DNA of 64,000 nucleotides from Rugalucina vietnamica (GCA_964017185.1 OZ024875.1:31877456-31941455); one strand, 5' to 3'. Numbered from the stretch's first letter, positions 34,004 to 47,600 are shown. Numbers and translations are program-made. The notes: a model not told the origin generated them from the letters alone.

Positions 34004-34225
34004 AGTAAAACTGGGGTAAGCAGGGGTATACCTATTTTTGCTCCAAAACATAGATTGTGGGTACTCGTTACAACCGCCTTGGCGAGGCGGTTCTAACATG
34101 TACCCACAATCTATGTTTTGAGCAGAACTAAGAAAAGTATCAAAATTTTCTACTGAAAAAGTAGAAAATTTTAATTTTTACAACTTGAAAAAGTCTCTGC
34201 ATATTACATGGGCATGTTTTTGTAA
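34004..34225. repeat. Duplicated block with long hairpin, copy 1
   Basis: AAAACATAGATTGTGGGTAC and its reverse complement (right arm about 34101-34122) enclose a second inverted pair AACCGCC/GGCGGTT. The block continues to ATTACATGGGC.TGTTTTTGT and recurs at 35225-35420, where the left hairpin arm is missing. Confidence 0.7.
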
Positions 34226-34385
34226 TGATTCTGTTTGTAATAATGTGTTTGGTAATTATTTTCCCGTTTTTCACTGTAAATAGAAGATTATTAATTTTGT
34301 CACTTTTTGAAACAAGGTTTCTTTTTGCAAGAAGTATTGTGACAATTCTGATTATATAATAGTACACCCACCTATAGCAATAGAT

Positions 34386-34665
34386 CTGGGGCCAGTTGTT
34401 CAAAACTAACGACGTCATTAATTAACGTTTCGTTAAAATTTCAAACATTAATATTACAGATACACTGTTATTTTTTGTTGAAAAAATGTGAGAATCCTTT
34501 GCACTGCAAAGGATTCTCACATTTTTTTCAACTGCAAAGGATTCTCACATTTTTTTTTTCAACAAAAAATAACAGTGTATTTGTTACTTAAGCTGATATT
34601 TGCATGACAAATTTATATCTTAACGATATCGTTAAGCTAACAATGCTTTGAACAACTGGGTCCTG
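34386..34665. mobile_element. MITE with GGCCAGTTGTTCAAA ends
   Basis: Left end CTGGGGCCAGTTGTTCAAA and right end TTTGAACAACTGGGTCCTG are inverted with three mismatches over 19 bp. The body is itself inverted (ACACTGTTATTTTTTGTTGA / CAACAAAAAATAACAGTGTA) around a doubled AAGGATTCTCACA hairpin, so the whole element folds back. Confidence 0.8.
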
Positions 34666-34887
34666 TATAATACTAGACTATTTTAATATTTTTAAATTGA
34701 CATGATCTAGCGGTCATTTGCTTGAACAATTCCATATTTTTAAATACATTGCTGATATTTAACAGCTATTTTTTTACTACACATTATGTGTTAAGTGCCA
34801 TAGTATACACCTATTCAACTTGTTCGTTAAATGGATTTCATCCATGAAAGGCCATTTTCATTTCTTTCAAATAATATGTGTATTCTG

Positions 34888-35095
34888 CAGTTTTCCAATG
34901 GAACCATTGGTTAGTAACATTTTTACCATTTGTAGTTTTTTTACCAATTTCATAACCAATGGTGCCATCGTCAATGAAATTGTTGCATTATGTAAAAAAT
35001 GTTTAAATGACATTGGGGAAAAAGGTAAAAAATGTTAATGACATTGATGCAAATGGTACAAATGTTACCAACCAATGGGACCAATGGGAAACCCC
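34888..35095. repeat. Foldback repeat
   Basis: CCAATGGAACCATTGGTTAG...ACATTTTTACCATTTG (34894-34933) is inverted at 35049-35094, and a second pair around AAATGACATTG / CAATGTCATTAAC lies between. A related fragment (GGTACAAATGTTACCAACCA) lies at about 54469-54490. Confidence 0.6.
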
Positions 35096-35224
35096 TGAAA
35101 CCACACATCCTTAATTTAGTACATTCTGTATCAAGCAAACATTCATTGAATCAAAGATAGAATAGGGGCCATAATAAAATCAGCAACCATAAGCGATTGA
35201 CCAAGCACCCCTTTGAACCCCAAT

Positions 35225-35420
35225 TTTTATATACACATGTAGAGAAACTGGAGTTTGCAGGGGTATATCTATTTTTCTTATTTTTCTAACATGTATTCAC
35301 AATCTATGTTTTGAGCAAAAATAAGAAAAATATTTTCAAGATTTTCTTGATGAAATTTTCATTTTTTACAACTGAAAACAATCTCTGTATATTACATGGG
35401 CGCGTTTTTGTAATGGGAGC
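35225..35420. repeat. Duplicated block, copy 2
   Basis: Matches 34004-34225: AAACTGG.GT..GCAGGGGTAT, then TCACAATCTATGTTTTGAGC and ATTACATGGGCGCGTTTTTG. It lacks the first hairpin arm. Confidence 0.65.
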
Positions 35421-36493
35421 CGTCCGACATCCTTCAATTTAATCAGTGTAAATATTGTATATTATTTATTGAAGGGATCAGCTAAGAGATGATCTCACAA
35501 AAGTCTTAGTTTTCAAATACAAGTATTAGAAATACTTAACTTATAAGTTAGAGTTAAAGTACCGAGTAGAAAAAATAAGTAAAATAAAGCGAGTCGAAGA
35601 CGAGCTGTTTTTACTTATTTTTTTCTATGAGGTCTTTAACTAACTTGTAGTATGACGCAAAATAAATTGACAGATTTGTACTATAACTTCCAATATCAGG
35701 AAGTTATTGTACGGTTTTCATCCCGCCTCTTTGCTTAGTATCAATATGTGGGCCCGCCTCTTTTGATATTGACTTGTATAGGATTTAATGTTACAAAAAC
35801 TTCAAAGGAAAAACAGAAAGTCATACTACAATGTAAAAAAATATACCGGTGAATCTGTTATACATGTATGTTGAATGTAGTTTATCAATTCATAGAAGCG
35901 GCTTAATTGGGCTTAAATAAAATGTGTGTGGGCTCTTGTAAGGCTGAAATCAGCTTGCAGACAAAAATGCAAGACTAAATAGCAATGCACACAAGAACAT
36001 GCTGAATGAATTTTGAAAAGACTGGTTTTGAGGTTTATGAATTGCAAAAGATATCATGAATAATGGCAAAGGCATATCCTTCTGGTTTGGATTTTATAAT
36101 AAATTGAGTAAGCAATTAGAGAATTATGTTTTCATTAATAATAAAGCATTCTTAATTATATTTCATATTTTTCTTTGCCGAAAATCCAAAGAGTGTGGCG
36201 CCCATCGCCTCCCCATACATGATAAATTTACTCACAAAATACACATACATGAGTCAGGTAAATTTGAATTGAGTCGGGGGAATTTTGCTTTGCTAAAATT
36301 GTGGACACCCTGTTAAAGCAACGATGAAGTTGTTACGGTTTTACAGTACAAAAAGCAATGGTTTAATTGTGATTGCAATTGATTTTATCATGAGCATCAA
36401 AATAATGGTTAGTGATTGCAAGATCAATTGTTAGATTAAAGAGATTGTGCTGCTTTGATATGCAATAGATTAAAGAGACTGTGCTGCTTTGAT
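35421..36493. other. Intergenic, weak inverted repeats
   Basis: TTGTAGTATGAC (35645-35656) is inverted at about 35819-35830. A 30 bp phrase AGATTAAAGAGA.TGTGCTGC is doubled at 36431-36497, the second copy running into the next MITE. No gene seen. Confidence 0.4.
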
Positions 36494-36733
36494 ATGAGCT
36501 GCATTGTGAGAAAACCAGATTTTTGCCTTTGCGAAAACAAAGGCCCAGATCAGCTGTGCAGTAACTGCACAGCTGATCAGCGCCTATGTTTTCACTACAC
36601 AGATAGTACAATTCCTCTTCTTCCTAAATCCTAAATTTCAAGCGTCTAGCCATCTTCTATAGCTGCACAGGCCATTTTGTGTCAGACCTTGTCGGAAACT
36701 CTTAAGACTGGTTTTCTCACGTCGCAGCTCATA
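36494..36733 (+). mobile_element. Foldback MITE copy (same family as 4939-5174)
   Basis: Ends TATGAGCTGC...GCAGCTCATA. Internal palindrome CAGCTGTGCAGTAACTGCAC in place of the GC-rich one. The block order is shared with the GPKOW-intron copies, so this is an older subfamily. Confidence 0.8.
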
Positions 36734-36883
36734 TAATAGCTTTAATATGTTTTATAAAAAATAAAAATGAAATAAAGATGATAATAAATATGTTGTTTTT
36801 GAAATAAAAATTTTATATAAAAACTTCTTTGTATTTCAGTCTTAAATATGTAATGATCATTTTCTCTTTTTCCCAATGCAAGT

Positions 36884-37342
36884 CTAATTCCAGTGTCAGG
36901 GAACAAAGTCGTGTATGCTATCATTTGTGTATACGTCATAAGACAGAGCGCATGTTCATACTGCACATAATTTCCGAAATTGTGTGTTGCTATTTTCATA
37001 TTAAAGAAAAATGTTTTACGCATATCCTATCATATGCAGGCTATTATAATCACTAATTAGCAATATTTTCTTTCTTTGAAACAATTGTCAGCATTTAGGG
37101 TTCTGAAGTGTTCTCAGCTACCAGATGATAAATTGTGAAAGTTAAAATTACAGTTATACAACCAAAAATGTGTGCTGCATATGATAGGATATTTAAAATA
37201 TTTCATAAATAACTAACGCAAACAGCACCATAAATTTTCCAAAATTTAGTCCGAACTGTTAAAATTCTCTGTGATGTCACAGTTGTATGTGCAAATGATA
37301 GCTTACATGGAGTTTTGTTTCCTGATAGTGAATTCCATTTAA
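36884..37342. repeat. Foldback repeat with imperfect long arms
   Basis: GTATGCTATCATTTGTGTAT and ATCCTATCATATGCAGG on the left are mirrored by ATATGATAGGATAT and GCAAATGATAGCTTACATGG on the right, together with TCAGGGAACAAAGTC / TTTTGTTTCCTGATAG at the outer edges. The arms are diverged. Confidence 0.55.
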
Positions 37343-37417
37343 CAGTCTTATACATCACAATCTTAGCTCTGACTGGGTGCAAGTAAGTTCTGACAGTCAG
37401 AAGCATGTCTGAATCAT

Positions 37418-37580
37418 AGGAGCCGCAACACGAGAAAACCTGTCTTTGGGGTTTCTGACCAGGTCCAACATAAAACCGGCGTGTACAGTTTCAGAAAAAG
37501 GCTAGAAGCTTGATATTTTGGATTGAACAAGAGGAGAGACTGTACTACTCATGTAGCAAAAACAAAGGCAATGATCATAT
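37418..37580 (-). mobile_element. Foldback MITE, truncated copy
   Basis: Contains GGAGCCGCAACACGAGAAAA, TTTCTGACCAGGTCCAACAT, GGCTAGAAGCTTGATATTT and GTAGCAAAAACAAAGGCAAT in the order of copy 5341-5576, then stops before the palindrome. Confidence 0.75.
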
Positions 37581-37740
37581 TGAAATGCACCAGTTTCCCC
37601 CGCCCCTGTCGCCCACAACCAAGTCCGGCTCATTTCTTACATGAAGATTTTCTCATGGGGATAATGGGGATATTAATACCATTCTTACTATTCAGAGCAT
37701 TGTTAGTGGTGAAAGAAATGTCCATCAAGTACATGTACTA

Positions 37741-37895
37741 GGAGAGCATGTTGGCCTAGAAAGAGAGGTTTGGGTTCAAACCCCACTGGTGCTGGTTTGT
37801 GTCCTTGAACAAGACAGAATATCATGGGGGAATATCAGCCCCCAGTACTTGTTAAAACACAGAAAGTGGTGACTGTCCCGACATGACTGAACAAT
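37741..37895 (+). mobile_element. SINE-like repeat, family 3
   Basis: A tRNA-like head, TTGGCCTAGAAAGAGAGG and TTTGGGTTCAAACCCC (good B box), is followed by GTGTCCTTGAACAAGACAGA and a GACATGACTGAA end. Shared with 32985-33160 on the other strand. Confidence 0.65.
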
Positions 37896-38687
37896 TGATG
37901 ACTGAAGCACAGACTGGTATTTTACAAGCAATTAATAGGAACTGGAAACAAAGGCAGGAAACAGCCAAAATTGCAAACTTGTACAACAAAGAAGAAATGT
38001 TAATGCAAGTGAGCAACTGTATTTCCCAAAAGGTGGTCATTCAGTTGTACATTTACTTTGTAATGCAGAAACAGTCCAGAAATACACCAAAACAGAGACA
38101 AAGTACTGCCAGATTTGATCATTCCCACGGTTTGATATGAACAAAAAAATGAGTATTTAGGATATAAATGAAACAAAAGAACAATATATATCAATAATTG
38201 TCATCATAAACAGCCAGTTAATTATAATATTTTCATAATTCTAGTTTTACCTCTAAAGCCTGACAGATAAAATGACAAATTTCATGTTTGTTTTTTTCCC
38301 AAGCAGTATATGCTCATTTGTTTCATCCAAAACAAAACAAAAGAAATATCCAATGCATGAAGCAAAGCTTTGGATTAGATTTGATGATCACTGATTTCAG
38401 TTTACAAATTTTTTTTATGCAAAGAAAACTTATTCAAGTGGGTTATGGCCAACTTTGATGTGTAACTCTTCACTTGGCCTTGTAATCCATTTTGTTTTGA
38501 CTAGTCACAGCGAAATATTGTCAATTTCTAAAATATACTAGTAAACTGTAGTGTACATGTAGTAAAACTTTGGGCTATCCAATGCCACATTATCACAGTT
38601 TTTAAATATTCAACAGAAACAGTTAAAAGCACATAAATATAATGTAAAAATGTTCCAGTTGTGAGTTACTTCATATTCGAAAAAAAA
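37896..38687. other. 3' flank of RIBC2
   Basis: Presumed 3' untranslated and intergenic DNA of the minus-strand gene. I see no AATAAA on that strand close to the stop codon. A weak match to the 11485-11770 repeat lies near 38005-38045. Confidence 0.35.
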
Positions 38688-41600
38688 TTATCTTGTAGAT
38701 GTATTGAACTGCATGAAGTAAGAGGCAGTAGGTGGGTTGGTGTAAACTTCTTTGTCCAAAAAGTCTTTGTGGGATTTCTGCTCCTGGGCCAGTCGGCGGT
38801 TCTCGTCAGCTAATCTTCTGTTGAGTTCCTCTCGTTTACGTTCATGTTCACGTTCAAGCAGCATAGCGGCACGGGCATTGGCGACACGCTGCCTGTCAAA
38901 TTCTTCGTCTCTTAGTTTTTTCTCTTGTTGTAATCGCTGAAATAGACAGAGTAAACTGATAAGTTGAGGAATGATGACCATACAAATGAAAGCTTTTACG
39001 TGAATGAAAATGTGATAAGGCTGTAAAATAAAGTGCATCAATATTTCTTTCGTTTGTGCAGAATTTATGCAAAAACGATTTTGTCATTTATTAACATTCG
39101 CTAGGTCCCTTGGGGAGTGTTGAAAACATCAGGCTCTGCCGTCGGTTTTCAGGCTACACCCTCTGTTTTCAACACTCTTAACGGGACCTAGCGAATGTTA
39201 ATGAATGGAAAATCATGTTTGATCCCTATTATGTTATAGTTTTGCACATGGTGTCAGATGATTACACAAAAACATGGGTACCTCTTTTTCTGTCCTCTGC
39301 AATTCCTGCTGTTTTCTGATATCCTCGAGCTGGTTTGGGCTCATGCCCTTCCATCTGTCTGTGATCACTCTGTGGGGTCCAAAGGCACTCTGAGCCACGG
39401 CAGGGTTCTCTGTGAGGATATCGCCAAATACATGATTGGCTATTTCTGTTGTATTGTCGTCCAGTTGCTGCTGCTTCTGGAGTCTAATTTTTTCATCTCT
39501 TTCTCTTGCCTATGAAGAGAAAAATTTAAATATTGATGACATGAAAATAATTGCTTGAACAGTGTTTAAGTGCCAAGGTCTATTCAAGGATCAACTTTGA
39601 ACAAAGAATATTTTGACTGCTTTCTTTGCACATTGAAATTCAAACAGATAATCTAGTTATAACAATAAGTGGAGATCAATTTTGCATAGGAATGCATTCA
39701 ATTGTTTATAGTTATTCGTGTCATTCCATTCTATATATTTCTCATTTTCCTTTCCTCTAAAATTATCTAAAACCACACTGGCCGGATCTTGCATTCTTAC
39801 AAAGTTTCTTGCCAGAACATTGTAGCCAATGCATTTTACTTTTTAGAAATTGTTTATATCCTTTTTATGCAAATATGTTTAACTGTGCTTGCAAAACTTA
39901 CCAAAGCCTTGTTATAATCAGCCTGAGCAAGGTTGATATTTCTCCTACACTCTTCCTCGGCCTGGGCAAGGTCCATTGCACGCTGATCCAGTTCTCTCAT
40001 CTTGAGTTCGTACAGCCGGTCAGCCTTCTCCTGGTTCCTCTGGGCCTGATCTCTCTCCCTCTGCTGTTCTAGAGCCCATTCTCGGAGCTGCTCTGCTTGA
40101 TACTGATTACGGGCCTTGTTATTTAGGTCTTCACCTAAGAAGTTAAGCATACATAAACATACAGTTGAGTCAAGAGAAAATTAAGATCAGCACACACTGT
40201 TCTACTGTAATGTTTGTTGCCCATTATCTGGACATGAAAAATAATCTATTTGCTACATGCAAATGTATAGATTTCTAGTTAAACTTTATTTGAATTTCAC
40301 CTAAAGTCAGAAACCAGTAAAAAAGTTTCTTGCAGCAGCTGAATTTAAGCAGTTTTGTTTGTCTAAAGGCCTGTTAATGCAACTTCATTGCCAAAACAAA
40401 ATACATGTACCCAATCTAAATAGAGACTTAGTTTTTGGCACACAAAACACTATGGTTCTTAGCTTCCTAAGAAGGGCATAGCATGGATGTTAATATTGAG
40501 ACTAGTCTTTTGTTGGAGGATAGCATCTTTCTGAGTGGTGAAAGGGCTTTTCTCAAATAGTACACATACCATCGAATTTCTGTAAACTAGAGATTCCACA
40601 TCTTGGATCATCATCGCTAACTCTGGCAGGTTTGTCTTTCTTGAGGTAATCAGGGTCGTACAGGTCAAACTCTCGCCGACTGTCAGGCTGCTGGTGCAAC
40701 ATTCTAAACTCATTGAGGGCCCTGTTGAGCTCAAATTCATCTTGTTCTTGTCTCTTTTGGAGAAGTTGTGTAATTTTGTCATTCCTCACTGCATCAGCAG
40801 CTGAAATAAAATGAAAACCATAAGAAATGACCAAATATACACATGATTATTTATAAACACCCCTCCACCTTTTTCTAGGCGTTAATTATTACTGTTATAA
40901 TTATTCAAAATATAAATAATTCTCTAGATTAATTAATAGAATAATTATTTAAAGAATTAGTCTTATAGTGCCTAATCTTATAATCAAAATTCGATTGGTA
41001 TCTTCTTGGTGGGTGTTTAGATTTGACTAGCTGTTTATTTTAATAAAATTCGAAGAAGATAGAGAACTAAAATGTCGGAGCAGCTTTATATTGTTATTTT
41101 GTAGAATGTTATTATGGTTAGTCACTATGAATTCGTTATTTGATGTATTGAAATACAGTTAAAATAACCTGCTGTCCCCTTTTAGATGGATCAGTCCAAA
41201 ATTACGCCATAGAGAGCCCTCTGGTACTCGTTTCAATAATTTTACAATGGGTTTCAATACCTGCTGCGGGGAACCAATCAGTTGGGTTTTTGATTCATGA
41301 CAAGCTTGACTTACGTCGCCATTTTGTTTTCTCGAGTCGGTGATTCCATAGCTTATTCTCGACGGAAATTTCGTGCTTTTAATTGGCGAATTTGTGTGTT
41401 TATTGGACTGACGTGCGGTGAGTAAATTTTTCTTTGCATGTTTAGTGAGTTTTTCGCAAACGAGGGTATAAAACGTTAGATTTGGGTCTCGATTTGTGTT
41501 TGACCTGGTTTCGTTAAATCACCTACGGCTCTGTAGACCAATCAAATGCCGTCGATTTGGAGGTGTGGCTCTGTCGACCAATCAAATGCACAACTGACGT

Positions 41601-44600
41601 GAAGAATGTGTGTCAAGCTGCTGTGACCTGCACTATAATGTAACAACATGATTTCCGATTTTATTCAGACTGGCTTGTAATGACATTATGATTAACTAAG
41701 TTTTCTTCGATGTCAATTCAATCTAACAAGTTTACCACATTATACAGTTTATGCTGAATCTGAATGGTTTACTGTTGATACGCTAAATTGACAATACGTC
41801 AATAGAGTGGTCGAAAGAAGTGAAATCAGTATCTGGCTATAATTTTCTTAATTGGCCCATTTATTTTTCATTCACTACTTTAGGTCACTACCTCAGCCTT
41901 GGTTAAAGGTGTGTTTTAACAGGCAGAAAACCGTTTGTAATTTTGTTAAAAATCGCTCCGATGTGGTTCGTTTTCTACTTTCATTTTGACCGGAAATAAC
42001 ACATGGCCGAGTAGCTCTTTTTATGGAATATCATACATTTTATGTCAGCTTGAAGCATAATGATGCGTGAAGTACGCTGATTTGTAACTTTCTATCTCAT
42101 AATCTGCTCGATGATCAGTTTATTTAACAGTGTCAGTGAAGTCGAACAAAACGAATGACAAGTTAAAACTTTTCGAAAATGCTTACTTCTCTGCACTGTT
42201 TTGCATTGTCATTGTATGAACATTTTTTTTATTTGGCATCCTGGGACAATAGAACTTGGGCTAAGATGCATTGTTTGGCTTACAGATTTTTCTCGAGATG
42301 CATGCCTGTGTTTTTTCAAAGTGTTTATATGTTTATTTAATAGCCTAACGCATCAGTTTAACTGAGTTAGGCGTAAAAAAATAATAGCTGTGTTTCCGCT
42401 AACCCGACCGACCCTGTCTCAACCTGCCGACTCTGCTATTTTTATGGTTAAAATAAAAAAATAAAAATTACATCCGACCCAAAATTTTCTGTAGCCCGAC
42501 CCAAGCATTTCGTGTCATGGGTTTTGTTGGTTTTTCTGATATGTCTCTGATAGTTTCAGCGTCTATTCTGAAATTTCTGTTGTATCGAAGAGTTCCCCCG
42601 ATTATTTAGCGAGACTCCGTCGAAATGACGTAGAATTTGGTGTCATTTAGAAGCCACCGTGGCGCTGTGGTTAAGCCATTTGCCTTGTAAACCAGAGATT
42701 GTAGATACGATCCCGGGTTTCTCAAGTCCTTCGTATTGAGACTATAAACCGAGGCCCCATTACAATTTTCCAGAACAAACTGCTCACAAGGACATACTGT
42801 GACGAGGCTGAAGACTGTGCTGTGAATAGTCTTCAGACATGACTTACGGACAAAATCTGTACCCACACACACTCACACTGACTTCATGCGTTTTCAACTG
42901 GCATACGACTACGAGTTAACTGAGCCATTCAGGAGTTTATTCCACTTGTTCTAAAAGTGAATATACCGAAGGCATGTCACAACATAATTAAACAAACTTT
43001 TCTCATCTGGGTCTAACCTGTCTTTCTGCAATATGATATACCGGTCTCGATAACGTAATGGTTACAGGGTCCGCTGCAGAAGCGGGAGGCTGTGGGTTCG
43101 ATCCAAGGCCGCGTCATTCCAAAGACGTTAAAAAATGGTACCAGTGGCTATAAAATGCGCTCAGCATTTATAAGGCGAACACTGGCTTCTCTCCACCTAC
43201 TCCTACCTCCCCCGCAAAATAAAATGACTTCAATGATAGAGTATGGCATACTGTAAATATGTTAAGATGATAGTAAGTGGCGGGTAATGTAGTTCTATCA
43301 TCGGAGACTTGTGATGGTAATCATACCGTAACTCGAGGATAGCAGAGACCTCCTAGCGGTTGGAGGATAATACAATCAGAATAAACAGGTGTTGCTTTCA
43401 GAGAATTCTTCAGTTGTGCGTTCTAGGGACTAAATACTCCCCCATCCAAATCCCTGGTGAAATGATGTCATTTGGCGTGTCACCAGTAAACTACATGTAT
43501 TCAGATTCAGTAATCCCTTATAAAGGGAGTCCCTGCATTTGGCATTTTCGTTGGTTCAGTTGCAGTTGCAGTTGTACAATGGGCTGAGGTGACCCGGAAC
43601 AGATATGCAGTTACAGTTATAGTTTTGAATTCGGGAGTAGTCTTTTAATCGTACATGTTGATGGTTTGTGTTCTTCAGATTTCGTTTTGAAAATAAAGCT
43701 GTTTATTTCTTATTATTTTGTCAATACTGGCCTTTCCTGCTAAGTTGCATGCAATAAGAGTATTGTTGTGTGAAATATGTCAGATTATACCATCCCCTAG
43801 ATTGTTTGTATTGGGGTTTTGCATCGCAGTCAACTTTATTTAGGTCATGTTGCCATTGTTGGGATGCATATCTGAGAGAAGGTTTCTTTCTGGAGGACAA
43901 GACCCAGTGCTGGTGGGATTCCAACACAGTACTTTACAGTTCAGCAAGCTCTGCCACTAGGCCACCCTGCTCTCAGATAGTGGTCTATGAACAAGATGAG
44001 ACTGAAAGTTTATCAACCGCATTTGAGGCAAGGTATAAAATATGTTGCCAGTCTTTGACATTGATGGGTTCACATGGCTGAAGAACGTAGACCTCATACC
44101 TTTGCGCGCCGTTGACCATTTTGACCTTTTTCAATAAAAACTGCGTATAAAAAAATTACATTTACCTACCTACCTACCGACTGTTAGCGGAAACACAGCT
44201 ATTTTTTTTTAGGGCTTATGATGTTGGTTCACCCTATAAAAACGGTGGTACTAGATGTTTTTGGCACTGGTAAGACACAGATAGCTGTAAAAATGAGCGG
44301 GGCTTAGACCAAAATTTTGCCATGGCAGTGTGGGGAAGATATTTGCAGGGTTTGCTTTATATAGTCAAAAAGGGCTGAGAAAAAGGAAAGATAGCAGGCT
44401 ACGGGGGGAAAACAGTGGTGGTTTTGCCAATGAGAAGTCCTTGCATGGGGTGGGGATTTTAGCGGGCATTTGCTGGACCAAAAGTAGAGTCCCGGCTTTT
44501 CCCCCGAGGCTGAAACCACTAGGCCAATCAAAGCCAAACTTTTTGTGGAGCATCCTTAGGAAGAGGGAATGAAAGTTAGTATGAATGGTCAAGGTCACAT

Positions 44601-47600
44601 GACCAAGATGGCCGCCATGGCTATAAATAGCAAAAAGGTTTAAAAATCTTCTTCTTCAGAACCAGAAGGCCTATGATTTTGAAACTTGGCATGAAGCATT
44701 AAGGAACGGAGTTCTACAAAGCCATCAAATTTGATACACTGGTTGGGGCCAAGGAGTAGATGACCTGATTAGCTTTTGAGAACTTTCTTTAAAATTTTGA
44801 CAAAATTATGCAATTTTGAAAATGTCATTGATTTATTCCACTTTTCAGTGAAATTTGGAACTTTTGAATGGTGAATATTAAGATTTTGAAATTACAAATA
44901 TATATTCCTCATGAAAAATATTCAACCCATATTTTTTCATGTCTAAGTCATGCCCCTTTTAGGAGTTATGTCCCTTTGAAAACAAAATTTGAAAATCTTG
45001 TGTGCAAGAAATCTCAAAAGGTATTAAAGCTAGAGCCATCATATTTAGTACACTGATTGGGGCTGAGGAGTAGATGACATGAATAATATTTTAGCACTTT
45101 CTGTCAAATTTTGACAAAATTATGCAATTTTGAAAATTTCATTGATTTTTTTTCCACTTTTCGGTCAACTTGAAACTTTTGAATGGTGAATGATGGGTTA
45201 TGAAATTTCATATACAAATTCCTCATGAAAAAATATTTGACCCATATTTTTTCATGTCTAAGTTATGCCCCTTTTTGGAGTTATGTCCCTTTGAAAACAA
45301 AATTTGAAAATCTTGTGTGCAAGATATCTCAAAAAGTACTTGAGCTAGAGTCTTCATATTTGGTATACTGGTTGATGCTGAGAAGCTCACCTGGTAAACT
45401 TTTGAGGACTTCAGCCAAATTTCGACAAAATTACTCCTTTTTTGATTTTTTACTCCATTTCTACATTGTCTGCAAAAAGCTTACATTCTGTTTCTGGTCC
45501 AAACAACTTCTTCAGGAAATCAAATTTCGCTTCATTCATATGAAATAAATGAATCATATAAAGTGCCAGTTTAGGGACAAGCATACAGTTTGGTGCATGG
45601 TGTTTTACAAACACACATTTCTAGTTCTCTTGTTTTTTCAGGTCAATCAGTCATACAGAGTCTGTAGACAGTTTACTATCTGACATGAACACATGAAGGA
45701 ATTTGTTTGATGGGTGGCACAGATGTAGTAAATGGGTAAGAGCATGTTGGAAAGTGAAGATGGTCATGAAGTTTATTTATTGGTGAAATATAGAGCAACC
45801 AGTTTATAGTTCTATATCAGATTCTTTTTATAAAGAGGCAAAAGTGGGCAATGGTCATGAAATGGCACAACTGGAAAGAAATTCCCACCCAAATGGGAAA
45901 AAACTAAATTGACAATCAGGTACTTGTACCAAGAAAACATATGGTAAGCGAAGGAGCAGCTGCTTCCAAGGTGGTCACTCAGCAAATTGAACTTAACTAA
46001 AATATGAAAACTGTTGCATAAAGAGCAAACAGCACATAATGTGAACCAATAACCATAAACAATTAGAACCACAACAGAAGTATGGCCTTTGAACAATCAG
46101 TATAGTAATATAAAATGTTTGGAAACCACCTTTTGTATTTCACCTTCTTCAGAAATAGTTACTGACAAAATAATTCACCAAAGTTGATGCATTTGACCAT
46201 TTATAGTATTCATACATGTTTTAATATTATTATACATGTATATACCAGACCTCAGGTTATCATTTACTAGACGATTGACCCTTTCGTTTCAGAGAACCTG
46301 CCAGTCTCAAATTAGGCCAGTTCCTTCAACCACCAGCTCTTCAACTCCGGCAGTGCTAAATGCAGAGATATTCCTTGGAAAAGATGACTGAAAGAAATTA
46401 CTTTGTCATTCATGGAATTTGATGATAATTTTCAAAATTTGTTGAGCTCATTGGCTTGAAAATGACAAGTATACCAAAAACCATGACAGTTTTAGTAAAT
46501 GGTGAAAAAATATGAATTGAGATGGACTGCAAACATAACTGAAACAGTAAGAGTGTATGATGAGAAATTGAGAATGCTTCAGACAACGCGGCTATTCTTG
46601 GTCTACACATTAATGTCCAGTACAAAAGAAAATAGTGAAATGCTGAAATGCTCAGTTTAAGTAAATGATAAATGGATACTGTGTCATTTTCTTATTAAAA
46701 CCGGCAATGTCTGTGATATTGAACTCCAAAAATCTGATTACATATCATAACATTCTTCACAGAACAGTATTTTAAAAAAGGTACAAGTAGGCAAAGATCA
46801 GAAAAAGGCACAATCAGAAAAAGAATCCCACTCCAAAAACCCGAAGTGGGAAAAAACCAAGCTAACAATCAGGTACTTATACCATGAAAACATTTCGTAA
46901 GCCGAATGAGCAGCTATTTTCCCAATAGGCAGCCAATCAGTTAACTAAAAATATGAAAAACATACATAAAGCGCCAACAGCACAAAAGTATTAAACACCA
47001 AGACATAAAACAAAAAGAAGCACCACAGAAGTTTGCATCTGAATCTGAATGGTTTACCAGTGACTCGCCAAATTGACAATACCTCACTAGGGGGTGCACC
47101 AGGAGGGAAATCAGTCCAACACATATGCCAACTGAACTCAAAAGCTAAAAGGATTGGCATGTCATGGCGTCAGTCGGCTTTGTCAATTTTATTTGTACAT
47201 GATAAATGAAAGTCTCCTCTAAACCTCATGGTGTATATTAACCAACTTTCAAATCAAAATCTTATTCCAATCTGTTACAACGTTTCCCACAGTAATATCT
47301 TAGAAATGCCTAAGAAACAAAATTTGACATCGCCACAAAATGGGTTAAAGTCATCGTTGGATCAAATAGTGACTGCTTTTCCAGTTTTGTTTGGTTTACT
47401 TTAGTTAAATGATGGCTTATTTAACTTTCCAGTCAAATTGTTTTGTCATAGTGAGAAGCCACTACTTTCTGGGTTATAAACTATGTCAAATCTGCCTTCG
47501 TTTCTAAAAACTTTCTAGTAATATGATGGAGATAATTCATTTTGCATGTAGCAACGCCATATATAATATGAACTTCATATTATATTTTTCTTGTTTCTAC

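Larger units (their letters stand above)
42383..44203. mobile_element. Region bounded by perfect 21 bp inverted repeats
   Basis: AATAGCTGTGTTTCCGCTAA(C) at 42383-42403 is the exact reverse complement of 44183-44203, with A/T runs on the outside. The interior includes three SINE-like insertions and a TACCTACC tract next to the right end. A GACCCGACC-type tract lies at the left end. Probably a non-autonomous DNA element later filled by SINEs; no target duplication is clear. Confidence 0.55.

Noticed and set aside
38752..38940. Plus-strand frame opposite the last RIBC2 exon
   Set aside because: It is the antisense shadow of the coiled-coil exon; Ser/Arg-rich composition follows from the Glu/Arg codons opposite.
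42655..42730. tRNA-Thr-like gene
   Set aside because: A TGT triplet sits near the anticodon position, but the stems do not close and the B box is off consensus; more likely a SINE head.
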